Assembly (NCBI GenBank): GCA_964568875.1
Contig: CAZMSH010000006.1
Span: forward strand, 1 to 64,000
Reading direction: 5' to 3'
Length of the DNA stretch: 64,000 nt
DNA from: SLNP01 sp964568875
GTDB lineage: Bacteria > Bacteroidota > Bacteroidia > Bacteroidales > VadinHA17
Part shown: positions 1-6,674 of the stretch, one piece after another
How the letters are laid out: each line of letters begins with the position of its first letter
Position numbering within the stretch: the first letter of the stretch is position 1
Translations under genes and position numbers: made by a program
Notes under the pieces: generated by a model
Databases searched by the model: none
What the model saw: only the letters and a program-made list of their open reading frames with translations
Told to the model about the DNA's origin: nothing

Positions 1-1
1 A

Positions 2-157
2 AGTGCTTTTGCCAAAATACTGCGGCACTGGGAAAGTAAAACGCCGGAGGAAAGACAGGAGCACTTAGACAAACTTAATCAAAGACGTGTTAAGGAGAAG
101 ATGAAGGAGATTGCAAGAGAGGATGAGGAGGAGAAGAGGGAAGAGGAGGATTTATGA
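2..157 (+). CDS. 3' fragment of a charged coiled-coil small protein
   Basis: The 51 C-terminal residues of a gene whose start lies before the window. The reading frame begins SAFAKILRHWESKTPEER and ends in a run of Glu/Lys/Arg with ...EEEDL then TGA. It is a near-identical paralogue of the complete 79-residue gene at 3224-3463, lacking an 18-nt stretch near the 3' end. The sequence predicts one long, highly charged helix. No family is recognised and no function can be assigned. The downstream 150 bp is also duplicated, so the gene moves or duplicates with its flank. Confidence 0.6.
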   Translation, partial: SAFAKILRHWESKTPEERQEHLDKLNQRRVKEKMKEIAREDEEEKREEEDL

Positions 158-492
158 TCTGACCGGTATGATCTTCCTGCGGTTGGGTGAGGGACGATAA
201 CTCCGCTTATAGAAGAGGGTTTTTATCCGGTTGCCGCCAGTGTCAACTTCCTGGTTTACTGACGAAATACGGATATCAATAGTGAATCGGTAATCATATT
301 GCCGGAGATAATATTCAGGAAGCAGGTTACTTCATAGGAGTAGGCGGTAGGGCAAAGGGTTGCTGGTTACTGGTTGCTGGTTGCTGGTTCTAGGGGCTAA
401 ATGCTCAGGGCGCAAAGCGCAGAGCGCAGGGGAAAGGCAAACAAAGGTACAGGTAAAGGTCGGCCGGGAAATAAAAACATAAAAAACGAAGA
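158..492. other. gene-free stretch: duplicated flank then tandem-repeat filler
   Basis: Bases 158-306 match 3464-3612 at high identity (the duplicated flank of the charged small gene). From about 356 to 391 the sequence is a degenerate tandem array of the unit GGTTGCTGGTTACT, followed by AGCGCAGAGCGCAGG-like repeats to about 435. No convincing gene is seen. Confidence 0.6.
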
Positions 493-822
493 ATGTTAAG
501 TGCAACAGAGAAGGTAATCAGAAACTACATTGAGGGAATCAGGCCCCCGATAGAAATTAGAGATAAACTGGATATTGGTTTTTCTTTCGTGAATAATACC
601 CTGATTGTTTTTGAGATTGTCCCGTTCTTTATGGACAATTCAAAGAAGATAGAGAGGCCTGTTATAAAGGCTCATTACATCAAATCGCAAAAGATCTGGA
701 AGCTATACTGGATGAGGGGCAATATGAAATGGGTTTCGTATGAGCCCTTTCCTGTAGCCAATAATATTGAGACAATCTTCAGGGTACTGGAAGAGGATGC
801 TTATGGTTGCTTCTACGGGTAG
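493..822 (+). CDS. DUF3024 domain protein
   Basis: 109 residues spanning the whole DUF3024 family length. Recognisable family features are the central FEIVPFF strand, the P-V-I-K-A-H-Y-I-K segment, KIWKLYWMRG and the C-terminal W-x-S-Y-E-P-F-P followed by EDAYGCFYG. The protein is soluble with no signal peptide. The biochemical role of DUF3024 is not known. It sits 16 bp from the convergent end of the AbiE-like operon and next to a duplicated flank, so it may be cargo of the repeated island. The ATG at 493 gives a start matching the family. Confidence 0.8.
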   Translation: MLSATEKVIRNYIEGIRPPIEIRDKLDIGFSFVNNTLIVFEIVPFFMDNSKKIERPVIKAHYIKSQKIWKLYWMRGNMKWVSYEPFPVANNIETIFRVLEEDAYGCFYG

Positions 823-838
823 GTTCTTTAACTGCATT

Positions 839-1366
839 TTAAACTGTTGTCTCTTTTATGCCGGCAAGAATATGCGCTATTAAACTCCTGGAATAATCAA
901 TAGTCACACCTGATTCTCTTGCCAGTAGTTCATCCAGACTATTTGGATTACTGTCGCTTAGTCCTCGCTCAAGAATGTTTGTTACTCGTTCAGTAAGCTT
1001 CTTATTTCCAGAGGTTATCTTACCTATCTCTCTGCCAAGGTATTGTGCTGCAATCTCATCCAATTCATTATCTCCAAACAAATCGTTGTGGTGTTCAAAG
1101 ATTGCATCTGAGTTAAAATGGAAGTAGTTTTTAAGATCTTCAAAAATATAACTGTCTTTAATCATTACTCCGAAATCGATGTCGCTGGTTGCTCTTTTTG
1201 GAGGTATCTCATGGACTCCACGCATCCAGACATCTCTGGCAATAGCTCCAACCAGGTAGAAATCTATCCCGAATTTTGTGAATCCACGCTCCAGTGCTCC
1301 GAAAATCTCCCTAAAGTTTCCCTCGCTACGGATTTTGTTAAAGGGTATTGTCAATAAACTGCTCAT
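839..1366 (-). CDS. abiEii: AbiEii-like nucleotidyltransferase toxin with internal deletion
   Basis: 175 residues. The N-terminus resembles AbiEii/AbiGii nucleotidyltransferase toxins: FYLVGAIARDVW (about 36-47) and the catalytic SDIDF motif with Asp62 and Asp64. Family members I know run about 260-290 residues and have a central segment with a third acidic motif (VDLLPFG-like). Here the sequence jumps at about residue 81-84 straight to the C-terminal part (IFEHHNDLFGDN... ALGREI-like LGREIGKI). This looks like an in-frame loss of roughly 90-100 codons, so catalytic activity is doubtful. It overlaps the upstream antitoxin gene by 29 nt, implying translational coupling. Family assignment is firm; inactivity is inference. 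Confidence 0.75.
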   Translation of the reverse strand: MSSLLTIPFNKIRSEGNFREIFGALERGFTKFGIDFYLVGAIARDVWMRGVHEIPPKRATSDIDFGVMIKDSYIFEDLKNYFHFNSDAIFEHHNDLFGDNELDEIAAQYLGREIGKITSGNKKLTERVTNILERGLSDSNPNSLDELLARESGVTIDYSRSLIAHILAGIKETTV

Positions 1367-2333
1367 ATATCTTTTGTGCTGTTTCTATACATCTTCTGTT
1401 TCCTGTGGCCAATAAATCTGCGTAAGCTATTATCGGTGGTACAACATTTATATTTGGCTGTTTGTCATTCCAGAATCTTTCATATACAATAACGTTCCCT
1501 TCAGGGTCAGGTAATAACTTATATGCTCTTATCAGATTGGCTTTGTTTTCATTTGTATATAAAGTTAATACCTCTGGCTGAAGATAGTTGGTGTAGATAT
1601 TTCCGGCAGCTTCACCGCCCCATTTTGTCATTGTCTTATCAAGATTCAGGTTTTTCCAGTGGATGAAGTCTGTTTCTTTATTGAATTTGAATTTACCCAT
1701 GTACAATGCAGGTTTAAGATTATCATTGTACGCAGTAATCCACTTTTGTAACAACTCCTTTTTATTGGTTAATTTCAACTCCTTATCATTCTGCCATAAG
1801 GCAAATCCTTCATTAATAAGGCCTTCACGAATCAGTTTCACGTTACCGATTGCGATGTTGGCATTTCTGGCAAGTTCACGATAAGTATCGTTTATTTTGT
1901 TCTCATTTGTCAGGAAGAGGTATATGGCTTTTAATCCCGTTTTGGTAAATGCCCTTCCTTGCTTTTCCAGATGTACATAATTTTTGTTCTTCCCTTCCAC
2001 CTTAAGAAGGAGATTCCGGGTTTCGATATTGATATTACCAGTAGCCTCTACATATGCTATTCCATGCTCTCTTAGAGCATCCTTTATCTTGGGAAACAGA
2101 GCTTCCGCTATTACCAGGAAAGGTCTATACCTATACGCCAGTTCAAATATTCGATTCAGCTGGAACGCTCTGAGTTCTTTCTTTATTTCAACATAGAATT
2201 TTTCGTAATGTCCCTTATAATTTATGTTCAAGGTCCCATCAATCTCCGGAACTGCTTGAGGTTCCCAATTCGCATTGATATTATGCTCTTTGAGAATTTC
2301 GTTTATTACTGTATAGATCAAATTGTCTTTCAT
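1338..2333 (-). CDS. abiEi: Type IV toxin-antitoxin AbiEi-family antitoxin
   Basis: 331 residues from the ATG at 2333; an in-frame GTG at 2342 is possible but overlaps a repeat that looks like an operator. The N-terminal part (YVEIKKELRAFQLNRIFEL, FLVIAEALFPKIKDALRE) and the winged-helix region near residues 130-190 (TKTGLKAIYLFL... YRELARNANIAIGNV) match the AbiEi antitoxin family that represses its own operon and counteracts the AbiEii nucleotidyltransferase. The C-terminal half carries the usual KW.tAY...LKP.L segment. It is followed by the toxin gene with a 29-nt overlap, the standard antitoxin-first order. The antitoxin appears intact while the toxin is not. Confidence 0.8.
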   Translation of the reverse strand: MKDNLIYTVINEILKEHNINANWEPQAVPEIDGTLNINYKGHYEKFYVEIKKELRAFQLNRIFELAYRYRPFLVIAEALFPKIKDALREHGIAYVEATGNINIETRNLLLKVEGKNKNYVHLEKQGRAFTKTGLKAIYLFLTNENKINDTYRELARNANIAIGNVKLIREGLINEGFALWQNDKELKLTNKKELLQKWITAYNDNLKPALYMGKFKFNKETDFIHWKNLNLDKTMTKWGGEAAGNIYTNYLQPEVLTLYTNENKANLIRAYKLLPDPEGNVIVYERFWNDKQPNINVVPPIIAYADLLATGNRRCIETAQKIYEQFIDNTL

Positions 2334-2334
2334 T

Positions 2335-2371
2335 TTGTTCACTTATGTATGTTGTTCACGTTACGTGTACA
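2335..2371. promoter_or_regulatory. candidate AbiEi operator (two 17-bp direct repeats)
   Basis: TTGTTCACTTATGTATG at 2335-2351 is followed immediately by TTGTTCACGTTACGTGT at 2352-2368. The second copy also contains an imperfect inverted repeat, GTTCACG-TTA-CGTGTAC (2354-2370). The pair abuts the abiEi ATG. AbiEi antitoxins are known to bind repeats upstream of their own operon; binding here is inferred from position. Confidence 0.45.
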
Positions 2372-2493
2372 TGCAAATATACTGAACGCTTTCTTATAAA
2401 GCAAGAAAAAGTTAGTTAAGTTGCTCCATCCGGCTTCCGGCGACCGGTTATACAAGTTGATTGCAGGAGATTCACTTTATAAAATAGATTGAA

Positions 2494-2520
2494 TTGCACA
2501 TTCTTTGCACAAATTGCACA
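2494..2520. repeat. three TTGCACA copies in the 2334-2681 gap
   Basis: TTGCACA occurs at 2494-2500, 2505-2511 and 2514-2520, in the 348-bp divergent gap between abiEi and the first 91-codon gene. Repeats in a divergent promoter region suggest a protein-binding site, but no factor can be named. The rest of the gap up to 2595 shows no gene. Confidence 0.3.
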
Positions 2521-2595
2521 TTTATGAAGAAGTCAAATATGGCTAATTCTTTGGACAATTTATATGCTTAACTATCTGGTAGTTCCATCTCAATC

Positions 2596-2964
2596 AAAAA
2601 ATATTTTATAAATAATTCGACTTTTGGTTCTATAAAATGCCACTTTCTGTCATTAATAGGTGGATTTAAACTCTTACGGATATGAAAAAGGATTCTATCA
2701 AATTGTTTCTTCTTACAGGTGTACTGGCTGACCAGATACTATGGGGTGGTTTCTTCGACTGTGTAACCAGGATGACAGAAGAGGATGATTTTCTCGGCAA
2801 CAATGAGGTTATTGCTGATATGAATGGCTCTATCTATGCTCAGCGGAGTCGCTTGGGGGGATGGATATTCAGTGATAATGCACGTGCAAATTGCCAGATC
2901 TACCAGGCGGTGCTGAAGATGGCAGTTCAGGCTTCAGTAGAAGAGCAGGTGAATTGATGAAGCG
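2596..2964 (+). repeat. island repeat unit, copy A
   Basis: A direct repeat of about 370 bp consisting of an 86-bp leader (A-rich AAAAAATATTTTATA, then CTATAAAATGCC, TTTCTGTCATTAATAGG and GATTTAAACTCTTACGGA), the 91-codon gene and a few bases after its stop. Copies B (4616-4984) and C (6675-7044) have the same order. The last 120 bp of A and C differ at only about four positions. Confidence 0.8.
2682..2957 (+). CDS. 91-residue island protein of unknown family, copy A
   Basis: 91 residues beginning MKKDSIKLFLLTG. Shared features of the three paralogues are LADQ(I/L)LW near residue 17, a central GN(N/T)EVI(A/T)D followed by G-x-x-YA-x-R, the GGW(I/T)F motif near 59-63, a conserved Asn-Cys pair near 70, and an almost invariant helical C-terminus (YQAVLK-AVQASVEEQVN). 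It is soluble with no signal peptide. The family is not recognised. The gene is divergent from the AbiE-like operon. Conservation of both leader and C-terminus across copies, with divergence in the middle, suggests a maintained protein, but its role is unknown. Confidence 0.65.
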   Translation: MKKDSIKLFLLTGVLADQILWGGFFDCVTRMTEEDDFLGNNEVIADMNGSIYAQRSRLGGWIFSDNARANCQIYQAVLKMAVQASVEEQVN

Positions 2965-3223
2965 GTGTGAGGTATGAGGTATGAGGCGTGCGGTGTGGGG
3001 TATGGGGTATGGGTAAAGGGCATAGCGGCGTAATGTCATATTGACATAACGGCATGGGGCATGGAAAAAGGGTAATCGGTAAACGGTAAAAGAGGTAATC
3101 GGTGAACGGCAATGGAGCATGGAGCATGGGGCATGGAGCATGGGGACAAAGGTATAAAGGTTCAGCGTTCAGCGTTTAGACTAGTTTTTGTTTATCTTTA
3201 GTCATTCCTTGAAAATCAATGCT
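2965..3223. repeat. intergenic filler with palindromic TGTCATATTGACA element
   Basis: From about 2965 the sequence is degenerate tandem GTATGGG/GCATGG units. Bases 3011-3064 hold one copy of a dispersed element (GGCATAGCGGCGTAATG... core) whose centre is the inverted repeat ATGTCA-TAT-TGACAT at 3033-3047. Two further copies lie at 12013-12060 and 12072-12135. From 3070 to 3110 there is a GGTAATCGGTAAAC repeat, also seen near 21136 and 34879. Confidence 0.6.
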
Positions 3224-3463
3224 ATGGAAAAAAGTGATGATGAGATGAATGATGCTGAGGGCAGGCAGGAGCCTGATGGGCAGGCCGAAAGTGCTTTTGC
3301 CAAAATACTGCGGCACTGGGAAAGTAAAACGCCGGAGGAAAGAAAGGAGCACTTAGACAAACTTAATCAAAGACGTGTTGAGGAGAAGCTGAAGGAGATT
3401 GCAAGAGAAGATGAGGAGGAGAAGAGGGCGGAGGAGAAGAAGAGGGAGGAGGAGGATTTATGA
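3224..3463 (+). CDS. charged coiled-coil small protein of the island
   Basis: 79 residues from the ATG at 3224 (an upstream in-frame start at 3188 would add a non-conserved dozen residues). The N-terminal third is acidic and Gly/Gln-rich; from SAFAKILRHWESKTPEERKE onward it is a continuous charged helix ending in alternating E/K/R blocks. A paralogue is cut by the window start at 2-157. Simple composition makes homology searches unreliable, and no function is assigned. It lies downstream of island copy A and convergent to the WYL-like gene. Confidence 0.55.
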   Translation: MEKSDDEMNDAEGRQEPDGQAESAFAKILRHWESKTPEERKEHLDKLNQRRVEEKLKEIAREDEEEKRAEEKKREEEDL

Positions 3464-3612
3464 TCTGACCGGTATGATCTTCCTGCGGTTGGGCGAGGGA
3501 AGATAACTCAGATTATAGAAGAGGATTGTTATCCGGTTGCCGACAGTGTCAACTTTCTGGTTTACTGGCGAAATACGGATACCAATAGTGAATTGGTAAT
3601 CATATTGCCTGA
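3464..3612. repeat. duplicated flank of the charged small gene
   Basis: About 149 bp matching 158-306 at roughly 88% identity, starting TCTGACCGGTATGATCTTCC in both. It follows the stop of the charged gene in both places. The block carries no convincing gene; a minus-strand frame with a TTG start crosses it but was rejected. Confidence 0.65.
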
Positions 3613-3723
3613 GCTGCCGTTTGTAAGACAGTTGAGTCCAGTTTAGCTGTCGTAACCGGAAAATAGTGGCTCTATTCATTAATATGCCGGTTTCTGCTTT
3701 CGGAAGATTGCATTGGAGTTCTT

Positions 3724-4350
3724 TCAAATCACAGGGCTACCCGGCAGCAAATTCAGTATCCTCTCCCAGATAATTACTGATTCCGGCGTGGCGGCATTCT
3801 GGTTAGAAAGGTCATTCTCCCGGAAAATATCCTCAAGGTAATCTTCAAAATGGCTTGACAGACGCCAGTTAATATGGTTATAATTGTAATTCTGCCTGGA
3901 AATGGTTCTGTCCGGCTGCTGAGGCAGGGTACCCTTCAAATCGAATTTTTGAATGAATTCCGGTCCTGCCAGGGGGAGCATCTGAAGAAGCAGGGATTCC
4001 AGTTCAGGATTTGAAATATTCTTTCTCAGGCCCAGAAGTATCTCAATAATGCGTTCAATAATTGCAGAGTCGGTAAGGCTAAGGGTAGCTATGGAATACT
4101 CCGGATCATCATAATAGTACAGTCCGGACCTACGACTTATGGGTGCGTTAAAGCCCAGAATGTCACTCCTCATTATTCTGATATCATTTTGAAGGGTTCT
4201 TTCAGAAACCTTTCCGCTTCTGTCAGTTGCTGCTGACAATGCTGCTGTGCACTCATCGATCAGTTCATTAATACTGTAGCCCCTTCTTCCTCCATAAAGG
4301 CAGGTGTCAATGGTTTTGTACCTGATAAGAGAATTGTAAGTTGCCGGCAT
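3724..4350 (-). CDS. WYL-type regulator N-terminal (HTH) protein lacking the WYL domain, copy 1
   Basis: 208 residues from the ATG at 4350, which gives the typical start MPATYNSLIRYKTID. In Bacteroidota WYL regulators the N-terminus reads M-P-x-x-x-x-x-L-x-R-Y-x-x-I-D, then a winged HTH (S-E-R-T-L-Q-N-D-I-R-I-M-R-S-D here, residues about 55-69), then Y-Y-Y-D-D-P-x-Y-S-I. All are present. The usual C-terminal WYL and WCX domains (total about 330 residues) are absent; after about residue 125 the protein has its own short tail (LPQQPDRT, NWRLSSHFEDYLEDI). A 203-residue paralogue lies at 12227-12838. It probably binds DNA without ligand sensing; role unknown. Confidence 0.65.
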   Translation of the reverse strand: MPATYNSLIRYKTIDTCLYGGRRGYSINELIDECTAALSAATDRSGKVSERTLQNDIRIMRSDILGFNAPISRRSGLYYYDDPEYSIATLSLTDSAIIERIIEILLGLRKNISNPELESLLLQMLPLAGPEFIQKFDLKGTLPQQPDRTISRQNYNYNHINWRLSSHFEDYLEDIFRENDLSNQNAATPESVIIWERILNLLPGSPVI

Positions 4351-4615
4351 AATTGAAGTTTCATGGTACAGGAGGACTGCAAAGGGGTCCACAAAATTGC
4401 ACCAGGGTATTACTTTGTCTGTAACAAACCCAAAAATACAAAAATATGAATACAGAAGGGGCCAGCTTATAACAACCAAAGGCAGTTAGTATGGCAAAAA
4501 CGCGCTACCTGAAAAGAGATACTATTAAAGTTGTTTTTGAAATCCATAAAGAAAAAAATATGGATTTTTTTACATAGCCTAACCACATGACTGTCTGCCT
4601 GTTCCGTTGTGCAGT
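4351..4615. other. upstream region conserved between the two WYL-like genes
   Basis: Bases 4435-4485 match 12913-12975 (AAACCCAAAAATACAAAA, TATGAATACAGAA, CCAAAGGCAG in order), so promoter and gene were duplicated together. Read on the minus strand this holds TATTTTTG, a TAnnTTTG-type -7 box. A 28-codon plus-strand frame at 4491-4577 (MAKTRYLKRDTIKVVFEI...) resembles the start of the 91-residue proteins and may be a relic. Confidence 0.4.
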
Positions 4616-4984
4616 AAAAAATATTTTAATAAAATTTCGAATTTTGCCTCTATAAAATATCCTTTTCTGCCTTTAATAGGTAGATATAAACTATTACATA
4701 CATGAAAAAGGATACTATCAGATTGTTTCTTCTATCCGGAGAACTGGCCGATCAGTTATTATGGGTTGAACTTTACCCCTTTATAAGCAAGATGCCGGAA
4801 ACAAAAGACAGCTTTGGTAACACTGAGGTTATTGCTGATGAGGATGGCTGTTTCTACGCTCGACGGTTTCGCTTTGGCGGATGGACATTCAACGAAAAAG
4901 CGTGTTCAAATTGCCATACCTATCAGGCGGTACTGAAGATTGCCGTTCAGGCTTCAGTAGAAGAGCAGGTGAATTGATAAAGCA
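4616..4984 (+). repeat. island repeat unit, copy B
   Basis: Same leader-gene-tail structure as copies A and C, with start codon 2,020 bp after that of copy A. It is the most diverged copy in the leader and mid-gene, but the final 40 bp of the gene is almost identical to the others. Confidence 0.8.
4702..4977 (+). CDS. 91-residue island protein of unknown family, copy B
   Basis: 91 residues, MKKDTIRLFLLSGELADQLLW. Residues 21-36 (VELYPFISKMPETKDS) diverge fully from the other copies, while GNTEVIAD, GGWTF and the C-terminal YQAVLKIAVQASVEEQVN are kept. The length is identical in all three copies, which argues that the protein is under selection. The family is unrecognised. It is divergent from the WYL-like gene and convergent with HipT. 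Confidence 0.65.
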   Translation: MKKDTIRLFLLSGELADQLLWVELYPFISKMPETKDSFGNTEVIADEDGCFYARRFRFGGWTFNEKACSNCHTYQAVLKIAVQASVEEQVN

Positions 4985-5075
4985 TGGGGTGCGGGTTTGG
5001 TCTTGTGGTTCGCTTCCAGCCACTTTCTGAACTCATTTTGATCTGCAAAGAAAACAGGGGTCATTCAGTTTGGTG

Positions 5076-6020
5076 TTATACTAAGTTGAGTTGCATGTAT
5101 CTGGATTCCAGTATTTTTATGTATCCAGATTTCATTTCGTCGGACAAGAAAGATTTTTCAATCCACTCAAAAGCTTTTGGTTTGTTTGCTACCAGCCTTT
5201 TGAAGACACCATCAGTCTGCCTGTCGGTCAGATCAAGATTCTGTGCCAGGCTGACAAAGTTTTTCCGGGTGAGCTTTATCTTCTTACCATCGAGTGTAAG
5301 GGCTGTCTCTTCAGTATCTTCGGGTAATACTATTGCGACGTTTAATAAATCGTAAGCCGGAGCCAGAACCCATCCGGAGCTGCCCCTGATCATCGAGAAA
5401 TTCTTAAGATGCATATCGTTATTGCCCGTTAAGAAACAGAACAACACCAACTCGAAATAGAGGATCTTATCAAGCAGCGTATTCTCTGAATAGCTGTGTA
5501 AAGCCTTTCCCACCTTTTCCAGTGAGCTTCTGTACTTATCGAAGGCTTCAGTGGTCTGGAACATATCAAGCATATGAATTTTGTAGCCCGTTTCGGTTCT
5601 GTCAACACGTTTTGCTATGTATGACAATTCACCTGAAGCCAGTCTTATCAGACTCGAAGGGACAACAGAAATATTGAATGCTTCTGCTATGCGCATGGTT
5701 AAATGCTCATTTTGCGGGACTTCGGGATATCTTTCAGTAGGGGGTTTTAATATATAGTTACCACCCAGAGCTCCGACCACAGTTAATCGTGGTCCGGAAT
5801 TATTCATAGCTGCTTTAACCAACGACATTGATAATTTGGCCTGTACCCCCGGAATTGTAACACTGCGTTCAACTACATCCCTTGCCAGCTCTGACATCTG
5901 ATCGATCGAATATGGAATTACTGGAGGTATTGCGGTTCCAAAGAAAGCCTGCGAACATCTCTTATGCAGATCATTTTCGCCGTTAAGAGGTTCATAACAA
6001 TATAAACACCTATCCGACAT
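5076..6020 (-). CDS. hipT: HipT-like serine/threonine kinase toxin (HipA C-terminal core)
   Basis: 314 residues from the ATG at 6020 (overlap of 11 nt with hipS); an upstream start at 6044 is possible. It begins with a Cys-rich segment, CLYCYEPLNGENDLHKRC, common in Bacteroidota HipA-type kinases. Kinase features: loop SVTIPGVQAKLS (53-64), ATP-contact Lys in YILKP (92), catalytic GNNDMHLKNF with Asp202 and Asn207, and metal-binding AYDLL with Asp224. The N-terminal subdomain of classical HipA is absent and encoded separately by the upstream gene, as in tripartite HipBST systems. Known HipA/HipT kinases phosphorylate aminoacyl-tRNA synthetases; the target here is unknown. Confidence 0.85.
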   Translation of the reverse strand: MSDRCLYCYEPLNGENDLHKRCSQAFFGTAIPPVIPYSIDQMSELARDVVERSVTIPGVQAKLSMSLVKAAMNNSGPRLTVVGALGGNYILKPPTERYPEVPQNEHLTMRIAEAFNISVVPSSLIRLASGELSYIAKRVDRTETGYKIHMLDMFQTTEAFDKYRSSLEKVGKALHSYSENTLLDKILYFELVLFCFLTGNNDMHLKNFSMIRGSSGWVLAPAYDLLNVAIVLPEDTEETALTLDGKKIKLTRKNFVSLAQNLDLTDRQTDGVFKRLVANKPKAFEWIEKSFLSDEMKSGYIKILESRYMQLNLV

Positions 6021-6345
6021 CGTTTTCGTGAATTGGTACAACACTTACCGCTCCGATGCAATTCCGGCAGCAAGCCAGAAGCAATCCCATACGGTCATTC
6101 TTACTAATCTTCCAGGTTTCTGATGCTATATCCAGCAGCCATCCTTCGGGTATCAACCCTTCAAAAAAGGGGAATAAACGTTTATCGGTGTACGGTTCTG
6201 AGGTAACCGGCATAGTAAACGTTATGAAGTCGTCTGGATTTTCTTCTGCATACTTTGCGTCGTACTGAAAGACATACTCACCCTCATTGGTTTCAATAAG
6301 TAACCCGGCAAGGTGCTCGTTATAATATACTTTCGCCTGTCTCAT
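6010..6345 (-). CDS. hipS: HipS-like HipA N-terminal domain protein
   Basis: 111 residues matching the HipA N-terminal subdomain 1: AKVYYNEHLAGLLIET, FQYDAKYAEENPDDFITFTMP, then LFPFFEGLIPEGWLLDI. In bipartite HipAB systems this is fused to the kinase; here it is separate, overlapping hipB by 4 nt and hipT by 11 nt. In the described HipBST system HipS acts as the antitoxin of HipT; the same role is inferred here from gene order. Confidence 0.82.
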   Translation of the reverse strand: MRQAKVYYNEHLAGLLIETNEGEYVFQYDAKYAEENPDDFITFTMPVTSEPYTDKRLFPFFEGLIPEGWLLDIASETWKISKNDRMGLLLACCRNCIGAVSVVPIHENDVG

Positions 6346-6551
6346 TTGTCAAGTTCCTTACTGTTAACCGGGGCCAACTCGTGTCCGAACATCTTCAGCA
6401 CCAGATTGACTTTATCCAGATTGAGGTTCGTCTGTCCCTGCTCTATTTTTCGTACCACCGTTAAGGCGACACCAGTCCGTTCAGCAAATTGCTCCTGTGT
6501 GAGTCCTGCTTCTTTTCTGCGTTCCTTAACAAATTCCGCCAATCGTCTCAT
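6342..6551 (-). CDS. hipB: HipB-like XRE-family repressor
   Basis: 69 residues forming a single XRE/Cro helix-turn-helix: KEAGLTQEQFAERTGVALTV (about 14-33) with VRKIEQGQTNLNLDKVNLVL following. First gene of the hipB-hipS-hipT operon with 4-nt ATGA-type overlap to hipS. HipB-type proteins repress their operon; three candidate palindromic operators lie immediately upstream, the first touching the start codon. Confidence 0.85.
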   Translation of the reverse strand: MRRLAEFVKERRKEAGLTQEQFAERTGVALTVVRKIEQGQTNLNLDKVNLVLKMFGHELAPVNSKELDK

Positions 6552-6650
6552 TATATGCCTTTAAATATAATTATGAGCAAATATAATCATTTATATGTAA
6601 TTAGATATATTTTTAGTACATTTTATTATTTTATATGCTTTTAGATATAA
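6551..6650. promoter_or_regulatory. three HipB-type operators at 40-bp spacing
   Basis: The palindrome TTATAT-N8-ATATAA occurs at 6551-6570 and 6631-6650, with a variant ending ATATAT at 6591-6610. The starts are exactly 40 bp apart, about four helical turns, placing the sites on one face of the DNA. The arm spacing of 8 bp equals that of the E. coli HipB operator (TATCC-N8-GGATA), although the arm sequence differs. The block separates hipB from island copy C. Confidence 0.65.
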
Positions 6651-6674
6651 TTTGCCAGGGCATTAGGTATGAGT

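Noticed and set aside
3458..3727. 89-codon minus-strand frame overlapping the end of the charged gene and touching the WYL-like gene by 4 nt
   Set aside because: It needs a TTG start, runs through a noncoding flank duplicated at 158-306 where the frame is not kept, and resembles no family.
4978..5355. 123-codon plus-strand frame after island copy B
   Set aside because: Mostly antisense to hipT; its first part is repeat sequence.
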